DNA of 5,167 nt from Chromatiales bacterium (GTDB taxonomy: Bacteria; Pseudomonadota; Gammaproteobacteria; SZUA-152), in the NCBI GenBank assembly GCA_026999335.1, contig JALTPW010000233.1, positions 1 to 5,167 on the forward strand. The letters are read 5' to 3'. The translations under genes and the position numbers were made by a program. This document shows, piece by piece, positions 1-5,167 of the stretch. The notes under the pieces were generated by a model, which saw only the letters and a program-made list of their open reading frames with translations, was not told where the DNA came from and did not search any database. Each line of letters opens with the position of its first letter. Within the stretch, counting starts at the first letter, position 1.

Positions 1-957
1 CACGTGGTCACCAAATACCTCACGCAGCGCGCCCAGTTCCTTGGTATCACCGACCGGCGTGCTGGTGCCATGGGCATTGATATAGTCGACCTTGCCATCG
101 ACCGTGGCCAACGCTTGCTGCATGCAGCGCACGGCGCCCTCGCCGGAGGGCTGCACCATGTCGTGGCCATCACAGGTCGCGCCATAACCCACCAGCTCGG
201 CATAAATCTTCGCACCGCGCGCCTTGGCGTGCGCTAGCTCTTCCAGCACCAACAGCCCACCGCCACCGGCGATCACAAAGCCATCACGATGGGTATCGAA
301 GGCCCGTGAAGCCTTATCCGGGGTGTCGTTGTACTTGGATGACATGGCGCCCATGGCGTCAAACAGCACCGACTGGCTCCAGTGCAACTCCTCGCCACCG
401 CCGGCAAAGACGATGTCCTGCTTGCCCAGCTGGATCAGTTCCATGCCGTTGCCGATACAGTGTGCGCTGGTGGAACAGGCGGAGCTGATGGAATAGCTCA
501 CGCCTTTGATCTTGAAGGCGGTGCCCAGACAGGCGGAAGTGGTGCTCCCCATCGCGCGCGGCACCATGAATGGCCCGACCTTGCGCACACCCTTGGTACG
601 CAGCAAATCAGCGGCCAGTACGACATTTTCATTGGAGGCGCCGCCGGAACCGACCACCAGGCCGCTGCGCGGATTGGACACCTGCTCGCCGCTCAGACCG
701 GCATCGTCAATGGCCTGCACCATGGCGAGATAATTGAACGCCGCAGCATCGCCCATGAAACGGCGCAGCTTACGATCGATGAGTTCTTCGGTATTCAGGC
801 GCACCGGGCCATGTACCTGGCTGCGGAAACCAAGATCGGCATATTCCTGACTGAATTCAATGCCGGAACGGCCTTTACGCAGCGAATCCAACACTTCCTG
901 CTGATTGTTTCCGATACTGGATACGATGCCCAGGCCGGTGATTACAACGCGTCTCAC
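1..957 (-). CDS. fabB: Beta-ketoacyl-ACP synthase I, C-terminus cut by window edge
   Basis: This is the condensing enzyme that elongates acyl-ACP with malonyl-ACP in the cytosol. FabB extends the cis-3-decenoyl-ACP made by FabA, so it is needed for unsaturated fatty acids. The frame is open for 319 codons and runs off the left edge; FabB is usually about 405 residues. The N-terminus ([18 protein letters not shown]) is typical of the family. The active-site cysteine is C161 in [12 protein letters not shown] (codon 475-477), and the first catalytic histidine is H296 in NAHGTST (codon 70-72). These match E. coli C163 and H298. The conserved lysine and second histidine would lie beyond the edge. 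The start is GTG at 957-955: it gives the family N-terminus, has GAGGAA 6 nt upstream, and an in-frame TGA (the fabA stop) lies seven codons before it. The gene follows fabA by 18 nt and is surely co-transcribed. FabF is less likely, given the FabB-like sequence and the fabA neighbour. Confidence 0.97.
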   Translation of the reverse strand, partial: MRRVVITGLGIVSSIGNNQQEVLDSLRKGRSGIEFSQEYADLGFRSQVHGPVRLNTEELIDRKLRRFMGDAAAFNYLAMVQAIDDAGLSGEQVSNPRSGLVVGSGGASNENVVLAADLLRTKGVRKVGPFMVPRAMGSTTSACLGTAFKIKGVSYSISSACSTSAHCIGNGMELIQLGKQDIVFAGGGEELHWSQSVLFDAMGAMSSKYNDTPDKASRAFDTHRDGFVIAGGGGLLVLEELAHAKARGAKIYAELVGYGATCDGHDMVQPSGEGAVRCMQQALATVDGKVDYINAHGTSTPVGDTKELGALREVFGDHV

Positions 958-963
958 AATGCT

Positions 964-969
964 TTCCTC
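964..969 (-). promoter_or_regulatory. Ribosome binding site deciding the GTG start of fabB
   Basis: GAGGAA lies in the fabA-fabB gap, 6 nt before the GTG at 957-955. No ATG lies in frame between the fabA stop and the conserved N-terminus. The Shine-Dalgarno match therefore supports GTG over the neighbouring ATT codon. Confidence 0.75.
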
Positions 970-975
970 GCTTCC

Positions 976-1530
976 TCAAAAATTTTCAGTGGAGGTAAAC
1001 AGACCGACCCGCAGATCCTTTGCAGAATAGATTTCCCGGCCATCGACCTCCATGACCGCATCGGCAATACCCATCACTAACTTGCGCATGATGACGCGCT
1101 TCATATTGATGCGATAGGTCACCATTTTATTGGCCGGCGTTACCTGTCCGGTAAATTTCACCTCGCCGGCGCCGAGTGCGCGTCCACGTCCCGGCCCCCC
1201 ACTCCAGCCAAGAAAAAACCCCACCAGTTGCCACATGGCATCGATACCCAGACAACCCGGCATCACGGGATCACCCTCGAAGTGGCAGGCGAAAAACCAC
1301 AGATCTGGCGTAATATCCAGCTCGGCGATGATTTCACCCTTGCCATAAATACCACCGCTGGCGGCAATGCGGATAACGCGGTCACACATCAGCATGGGCG
1401 GCAGCGGCAGCTGGGCATTGCCTTCGCCAAAGAGTTCACCCCGACCACAACTGAGCAATTCCTCATGGGAATAACTACCTTGTCTGGATGAAGTTTCAGT
1501 TTCGATTGACGACATACGAGCGATCCCCAT
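976..1530 (-). CDS. fabA: 3-hydroxydecanoyl-ACP dehydratase/isomerase FabA
   Basis: This cytosolic hot-dog-fold enzyme dehydrates 3-hydroxydecanoyl-ACP and isomerises trans-2- to cis-3-decenoyl-ACP, the branch point to unsaturated fatty acids. The 184 residues align along their whole length with E. coli FabA (172 aa). The signature is intact: H83 in [11 protein letters not shown] and D97 in [13 protein letters not shown] are the catalytic pair (E. coli H70 and D84). GRGELFG near residue 29 and GEVKFTGQV near 122 are further family blocks. The start is uncertain. ATG 1530 has AGG 5 nt upstream but gives a longer N-terminus than usual. The in-frame ATG at 1515 (Met6) has GGGGA 8 nt upstream and gives 179 residues, closer to the family length. 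The gene follows a 264-bp gap after relA, so it probably has its own promoter. It leads directly into fabB, and that pairing is common in pseudomonads and other gammaproteobacteria. Confidence 0.98.
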   Translation of the reverse strand: MGIARMSSIETETSSRQGSYSHEELLSCGRGELFGEGNAQLPLPPMLMCDRVIRIAASGGIYGKGEIIAELDITPDLWFFACHFEGDPVMPGCLGIDAMWQLVGFFLGWSGGPGRGRALGAGEVKFTGQVTPANKMVTYRINMKRVIMRKLVMGIADAVMEVDGREIYSAKDLRVGLFTSTENF

Positions 1531-1557
1531 GCTTGCCTAACTAGGTGTTTGAATTTG

Positions 1558-1603
1558 GAATTAAGTAAAAGAATCAGTAATAAAAGATAGCGCCCTGCGG
1601 CAA
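1558..1603 (-). promoter_or_regulatory. Possible fabA promoter segment (AT-rich)
   Basis: This is the only AT-rich stretch before fabA, and a promoter is expected here because fabA stands 264 bp after relA. The best sigma-70-like pair I find is TTGCCG (1603-1598) with TATTAC (1582-1577). The spacer is 15 bp, shorter than ideal, and each box matches 4 of 6 consensus bases. The segment also holds an imperfect tandem repeat: CTTTTATTACTGATTC (1586-1571) followed by CTTTTACTTAATTC (1571-1558). It could be an operator for a fatty-acid regulator, but I recognise no FadR, FabR or DesT box. An alternative extended -10, TGGTAATCT, lies at 1640-1632 without a good -35. Confidence 0.3.
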
Positions 1604-1691
1604 CAGTCCATCCGACAGCGATTGCCGGCGTAGATTACCATACCCCGTCAGGGTTTTGGGAACCGTCGGGCCAGGGGGTGCTAACGACCAT

Positions 1692-1707
1692 TCTGACCGT
1701 ATTCACA
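1692..1707 (-). promoter_or_regulatory. CRP-like binding site (TGTGA-N6-TCAGA)
   Basis: The minus strand reads TGTGA-ATACGG-TCAGA, which matches 9 of the 10 conserved bases of the E. coli CRP consensus TGTGA-N6-TCACA. The single mismatch is in the right half-site. It lies about 160 bp upstream of the fabA start, where an activator could act. The regulator encoded at the other end of this cluster has a CRP-type recognition helix, which makes such a site more credible. No TSS is known, so activation geometry cannot be judged. A chance match remains possible. Confidence 0.35.
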
Positions 1708-1735
1708 CACGTCCTCGATATCCGACAGGCCGGCA

Positions 1736-1798
1736 TCACTGTGCACACAATAACACCACCGCTACCGCCAATGAACGGCAGGGAAAGTAGTACTTCAT
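1736..1798 (-). CDS. Possible 20-codon leader-like or decayed small ORF after relA
   Basis: The ATG at 1798-1796 overlaps the relA stop TGA as ATGA, and GGAG (1811-1808) lies 9 nt upstream, so coupled translation is plausible. The frame encodes MKYYFPCRSLAVAVVLLCAQ and then stops. It looks like the start of an exported protein: a Lys near the N-terminus, an Arg before a hydrophobic stretch, and a small residue at the end. From 1740 another frame stays open to TAG at 1681 and reads SDAGLSDIEDVCEYGQNGR, acidic and hydrophilic. A one-base excess, or loss of one GT from the GTGTG run near 1745-1750, would join both parts into a secreted peptide of about 38 residues. I do not recognise the product. 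The lipobox is poor, with Leu just before the Cys. It may be a real micro-ORF, a frameshifted small gene, a sequencing error or chance. Confidence 0.25.
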   Translation of the reverse strand: MKYYFPCRSLAVAVVLLCAQ

Positions 1799-3966
1799 GA
1801 GGATTTTCTCCGCACTTCGATCACGTTTGGCAACTGTTCGACCTTGGCCAGCACACCGCTGAGCTGGGCCACATCGTGCACATCCAGCGACAGGGTCATA
1901 TCCGCAATATGGGTGCGCCGATCCGTGAGGGTGTTTACGCCCATCACATTGAGCCGTTCATTGGTGAGGATTTCGGTAATGTCACGCAGCAGACCCTGGC
2001 GGTCGTAGGCATGCACCAGAATCTCCACCGGATAGGTGTTCTGGATGTTCTGCGACCAATCCACCTCCAGCAGACGCTCATACTCTGTCTGTTGCAGGCG
2101 CAGCAGATTGGGGCAGTCACGACGATGAATGGTCACCCCGCGGCCACGGGTGATGTAGCCAACGATGGCATCAAAGGGAACCGGTTTACAGCAGCGTGCC
2201 ATGTGAGTCATCAAGTCCCCTACGCCCATCACGTGCACGTCGCCGCCACCGGCAACCTCCGGCTGGCGTAACACGGGTGGCGGTATTTCCGTCGCCGGCG
2301 GCAGCACCTGTTCGTTGACCGCAGCAGCGATCTGCGTGCTGGCCATATCGCCACAGCCCAAAGCGGCAAGAAAATCATCCAGACGGTTGTAATGGAAGCG
2401 TTTCGCCAGTAGCTCCAGATTCAGATCCGTCACCGACAGGCGGTGCAGCTCTCTATCCAACAGCGAGCGCCCATCGCTGACGTTGCGATCAAAATCCTGC
2501 AGGCGAAACCAGCTGCGCACCTTGGCGCGCGCGCGCGAGCTTTTCAGATAGCCCAGCTGTGGATTGAGCCAGTCACGGCTGGGCGAAGCCTGCCGGGACG
2601 TCAGTATCTCGACCTGTTCGCCATTCTGCAACTCGTAGCCAATGGGCACGATGCGGCCGTTGACCTTGGCACCACGATAGCAATGTCCGACATCGGTGTG
2701 GATATGATAGGCAAAATCCAGCGGCGTCGCCCCACGCAGCAAATCCACCACCTTGCCATTCGGGGTCAGCACGTAGACACGATCCTGAAAAACCTCGGAT
2801 TTGAAACGGTCGATGAAATCGCCGGCATTACGCTCCTCGTCCTTCCATTCGAGAATCTGCCGCAGCCAGGCAATTTTTTCACCATACTGCGTATCCTGCC
2901 TCCCGCCTTCCTTGTATCCCCAGTGGGCGGCAACACCATATTCGGAATGCCGATGCATCTCAAAGGTACGAATCTGGATCTCCAGCGCCTTGCCCTCAGG
3001 GCCCACCACCGCCGTGTGCAGGGACTGATACATATTTTCCTTGGGCGAGGCAATGTAATCGTCAAATTCGCTGCGGATAGGCTGCCAGCGACTGTGCACC
3101 AATCCCAGCACGGCGTAGCAATCGGCCACTGTGTCGACCAGCACACGGGCAGCGCGAACATCAAACAATTCCTTGAAATCTACGGACTTACCAGACATTT
3201 TTCGCCAGATACTGTAGATATGTTTGGGACGTCCGGCCACCTTTCCCCGGATACCGGCGTGCGCCAGCTCGGCACGCACCTGCTCCAGCACCAGGTTGAT
3301 GTATCGCTCACGATCCACGCGCCGCTCGTCCAGCAGCTTCGCCACCCGCATATAGGTCTCCGGCTGCAGAAAGCGGAAGCTGAGATCCTCCAGCTCCCAC
3401 TTCAACTGCCAGATGCCCAAACGATTGGCCAGCGGCGCGAAGATGTCCATGGTCTCCTGCGCCACATGAGCGCGCTCATCCTCTGAGCGATGTTTTAGTT
3501 CGCGCATGATCTGCACCCGCTCGGCCAGCTTCACGAACACCACCCGCACGTCCTCGGCCATGCCCAGTAACAACTTGCGCAGACCTTCGAGATACTGCGT
3601 GTCACCACTCTGTGCCTGCTGGCGGAAGTCATCCACGATACGCATCTTGCGCACCCCATCGACCAGCCCGGCCACCACGTCGCTGAAGGCCGAACGGACA
3701 TCGTCCGCAGACAGATCCTTCTCACCCAGACTGCAAATGAAACCGGCCACCAGGGTATCGATATCCATATGCAGGGTGGTGAGGATGTCGACCACCGCAC
3801 GTGCGCGGCCCACGACATCCTCGCTCGCGCCTTGCTGGCGCGCCAACCCCAATGCCCGCCCCAGAGGCGAGACATCGATATCCGCATTCTTTACCGCCAG
3901 CTGATCCAACCAGCACTGATCATCGGTGCAGAAATCAGCCTCGCTGGGAATCTGTGTCGTCACCAT
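1795..3966 (-). CDS. relA: (p)ppGpp synthetase RelA, ribosome-associated GTP pyrophosphokinase
   Basis: RelA transfers pyrophosphate from ATP to GTP or GDP when uncharged tRNA stalls the ribosome, starting the stringent response. The 723 residues match E. coli RelA (744 aa) end to end. Residues 40-185 are the hydrolase-like domain, but the metal-binding HD motif is absent (MDIDTLVAGFICSL at 67-80), so hydrolysis is not expected. The synthetase domain spans about 230-350: GRPKHIYSIWRKM (245-257), the EFDD motif (300-303) that marks RelA rather than bifunctional Rel/SpoT (RxKD), NMYQSLHT (311-318) and EIQIRT (329-334). Next come the TGS domain (about 394-455, with HTDVGH), a helical linker, the zinc-finger-type segment with C592, C593, H614 and C618, and a C-terminal ACT/RRM domain (about 646-720). 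ATG 3966 has GGAG 9 nt upstream and lies 6 nt after the Nudix stop. With RelA unable to hydrolyse, a separate SpoT is expected elsewhere in the genome. Confidence 0.97.
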   Translation of the reverse strand: MVTTQIPSEADFCTDDQCWLDQLAVKNADIDVSPLGRALGLARQQGASEDVVGRARAVVDILTTLHMDIDTLVAGFICSLGEKDLSADDVRSAFSDVVAGLVDGVRKMRIVDDFRQQAQSGDTQYLEGLRKLLLGMAEDVRVVFVKLAERVQIMRELKHRSEDERAHVAQETMDIFAPLANRLGIWQLKWELEDLSFRFLQPETYMRVAKLLDERRVDRERYINLVLEQVRAELAHAGIRGKVAGRPKHIYSIWRKMSGKSVDFKELFDVRAARVLVDTVADCYAVLGLVHSRWQPIRSEFDDYIASPKENMYQSLHTAVVGPEGKALEIQIRTFEMHRHSEYGVAAHWGYKEGGRQDTQYGEKIAWLRQILEWKDEERNAGDFIDRFKSEVFQDRVYVLTPNGKVVDLLRGATPLDFAYHIHTDVGHCYRGAKVNGRIVPIGYELQNGEQVEILTSRQASPSRDWLNPQLGYLKSSRARAKVRSWFRLQDFDRNVSDGRSLLDRELHRLSVTDLNLELLAKRFHYNRLDDFLAALGCGDMASTQIAAAVNEQVLPPATEIPPPVLRQPEVAGGGDVHVMGVGDLMTHMARCCKPVPFDAIVGYITRGRGVTIHRRDCPNLLRLQQTEYERLLEVDWSQNIQNTYPVEILVHAYDRQGLLRDITEILTNERLNVMGVNTLTDRRTHIADMTLSLDVHDVAQLSGVLAKVEQLPNVIEVRRKSS

Positions 3967-3972
3967 CCAGCA

Positions 3973-4494
3973 TCACTCCCCGGCGCACAGACACGCATGC
4001 AGCAGGGCGATTACCGTCTTGGCATCGACAACCTCTCCCGCACAGACCTTCGCCCGAGCTTCGCTCAGGGACAACCAGTGGATTTCGATATATTCACCGG
4101 CCTCATGGGCGGTGGGTAGCGGGGAAAGCTCGCGGGCAAGAAACAGATCAATACGCTCATCACAGATACCGGGCGACGGCAGCAGGGTAGCGAGGGGCTG
4201 CCAACGTTGGGCCTGCAAGCCCGCCTCTTCAGCCAACTCCCGCTGTGCGCAGGCTTGCGTCGCCTCGCCCGTTTCCAGTCGGCCGGCGGGGATCTCCCAC
4301 AGCCAACCGCCGGCGGCATAGCGGTACTGACGGATCAGGCACACACGGCCTTCATCATCCAACGCCAGCGCCCCGGCCCCACCGGGATGACGAATAATCT
4401 CCAGCAGCGCCTGTTGCCCATCGGGAAACACGACACACTCTTCATTCAGCGTGAGGGCACGCCCCTGATAGATCAGCTTACAGTCCGCGCCCAT
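3973..4494 (-). CDS. Nudix hydrolase, ADP-ribose pyrophosphatase type
   Basis: This soluble phosphohydrolase of 173 residues carries a perfect Nudix box (GX5EX7REUXEEXGU) at residues 71-93, from GRLETGE to RELAEEAGL; its glutamates bind the catalytic metal. The rest fits the ADP-ribose pyrophosphatase group, which converts ADP-ribose to AMP and ribose 5-phosphate. It has the N-terminal strand pattern KLIYQGRALTL...FPDG, then IRQYRYAAGGWLWEIPAG just before the box. SPG lies at 107-109, with Pro108 about 15 residues after the box, a mark of this group. The substrate is still inferred, since Nudix specificity is hard to read. It is shorter than E. coli NudF (209 aa). The start ATG lies 14 nt after the Crp/Fnr stop and has no convincing Shine-Dalgarno. 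The conserved N-terminus nevertheless begins here, so coupled translation is likely. relA follows after 6 nt. A role in clearing alarmones or other nucleotides is possible but unproven. Confidence 0.93.
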   Translation of the reverse strand: MGADCKLIYQGRALTLNEECVVFPDGQQALLEIIRHPGGAGALALDDEGRVCLIRQYRYAAGGWLWEIPAGRLETGEATQACAQRELAEEAGLQAQRWQPLATLLPSPGICDERIDLFLARELSPLPTAHEAGEYIEIHWLSLSEARAKVCAGEVVDAKTVIALLHACLCAGE

Positions 4495-4508
4495 GCAGGA
4501 GGTTCGAC

Positions 4509-5156
4509 CTACCAGGCCGAAGGCAGGCGTTCATTGATGGTGATGATCTTATTCTTGCTGGTGATATAACCACCGACCGTGAGATCTCTCAGGATACGGC
4601 TGACCATCTCACGTGAGGCCCCCACCATGCTGGCGATATCGCGCTGGGTCAGACGCTGGGTCACCACCAGCTTGCCGTCTTTCTCCTCGGCCAGATCCAG
4701 CAGGGTGTGCGCAACGCGTCCATAAACATCCATCAATGCCAAACTGCGCACATTCTCGGTCAATTCACGCAGACGACGCGCCAAACCCTGGATCACCGTC
4801 AAGGCAATCTTGGGATTGCATTCCAGACACTCATCGAAGGCGGACTTGGACACCACCGCTAGCCGGGTTTTCTCCAGGGTCATCACCGATGCCGAGCGCG
4901 GTGCATCATCCAGCATCGCCAACTCACCAAAATATTCCCCCTCGCCCTGGATATTGAGTGTGACCTCTTTGCCTTCCTCATCATTAAGAAACACCTTCAC
5001 CTTGCCCGACAGCACGATATACAGCGAATCAGAACGATCCCCTTCGCAGATAATCAGCGTATTTTTTGGATACTGACGCGTCACCGCCAACTCCGAAACT
5101 GCCTGTAAATCCTCATCAGGCAAGCCCTTAAACAATGAAATACTCTTTATATTCAT
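4509..5156 (-). CDS. Crp/Fnr-family transcription regulator, CRP-like recognition helix
   Basis: This is a cytosolic DNA-binding homodimer type of regulator, 215 residues, near the usual 210-230. Residues 8-120 form the cyclic-nucleotide-binding-type beta barrel with the cassette FGELAMLDDAPRSA (76-89). G77, E78, R87 and S88 correspond to ligand-contacting residues of E. coli CRP. The dimer helix follows (about 121-145). The winged helix-turn-helix is at about 168-200, with recognition helix SREMVSRIL (181-189). R182, E183 and R187 match CRP R180, E181 and R185, so TGTGA-type half-sites are predicted. The cysteines needed for an FNR iron-sulfur cluster are missing from the N-terminus. The position of CRP Thr127 is Leu132 here, which may alter effector binding, so cAMP control is not assured. 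It is more divergent than Vfr or Crp, and I give no symbol. ATG 5156 begins a normal family N-terminus. Only 11 bases upstream are visible, so its promoter cannot be judged. Confidence 0.93.
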   Translation of the reverse strand: MNIKSISLFKGLPDEDLQAVSELAVTRQYPKNTLIICEGDRSDSLYIVLSGKVKVFLNDEEGKEVTLNIQGEGEYFGELAMLDDAPRSASVMTLEKTRLAVVSKSAFDECLECNPKIALTVIQGLARRLRELTENVRSLALMDVYGRVAHTLLDLAEEKDGKLVVTQRLTQRDIASMVGASREMVSRILRDLTVGGYITSKNKIITINERLPSAW

Positions 5157-5167
5157 TACACCAATTC

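Noticed and set aside
958..960. ATT as the start codon of fabB
   Set aside because: GTG, the next codon, gives the exact family N-terminus with good Shine-Dalgarno spacing; ATT starts are very rare.
382..1080. A 232-codon plus-strand frame across fabB and the fabA end
   Set aside because: It is a shadow of fabB, whose catalytic motifs are read cleanly on the minus strand.
1643..1670. Possible terminator hairpin after relA (CCCG...CGGG with inner GGTT/AACC)
   Set aside because: The two 4-bp stems are separated by an unequal internal loop, and no T-run follows on the minus strand, so it does not qualify as an intrinsic terminator.
3041..3055. NMYQSLHT in RelA instead of the NGYQSLHT common in many homologues
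   Set aside because: From memory this position varies among RelA proteins of beta- and gammaproteobacteria, and the flanking catalytic residues are intact, so it is not evidence of lost activity.
2443..3486. A 347-codon open frame on the plus strand, antisense to relA
   Set aside because: It lies entirely inside relA, whose conserved domains are certain. The product shows no family features, and long antisense frames are common opposite GC-rich genes.
1795..3966. Annotation as spoT or bifunctional rel
   Set aside because: The HD hydrolase motif is missing and the synthetase motif is EFDD rather than RxKD, both of which indicate RelA.

Overview
The window is ordinary, gene-dense chromosomal DNA from a gammaproteobacterium, moderately GC-rich by eye. 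The neighbouring fabA and fabB genes of anaerobic-type unsaturated fatty acid synthesis and a RelA of the beta/gamma-proteobacterial, synthetase-only type both point to this group. I cannot name a genus. An environmental lineage outside the Enterobacterales seems likely, because in E. coli fabA and fabB are unlinked and relA has other neighbours. Every convincing gene lies on the minus strand, so transcription runs from high to low coordinates. I see no mobile element, RNA gene, CRISPR array or phage gene.

Layout in the direction of transcription. (1) 5156-4509: a Crp/Fnr-family transcription factor with a CRP-like recognition helix. (2) 4494-3973: a Nudix hydrolase of the ADP-ribose pyrophosphatase type, 14 nt further on. 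(3) 3966-1795: relA, the ribosome-associated (p)ppGpp synthetase, 6 nt further on. These three look like one transcription unit. (4) About 264 bp follow without a recognised gene. This stretch holds a possible 20-codon ORF joined to the relA stop (ATGA overlap), a 16-bp CRP-like palindrome and an AT-rich segment that probably carries the fabA promoter. (5) 1530-976: fabA. (6) 957-1: fabB, separated from fabA by 18 nt, starting with GTG and cut by the window edge after 319 codons.

Functionally the window joins two themes. The upstream operon handles global and starvation signalling: a cyclic-nucleotide-type regulator, a nucleotide-sugar phosphohydrolase and the alarmone synthetase. The downstream pair makes unsaturated fatty acids: FabA dehydrates and isomerises at C10, and FabB elongates the cis product. 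No single element is clearly a new system. The points most worth a second look are the co-operonic Nudix enzyme beside relA, the CRP-like site upstream of fabA combined with a CRP-type regulator in the same cluster, the changed cyclic-nucleotide pocket residue in that regulator, and the possible small frameshifted ORF after relA.
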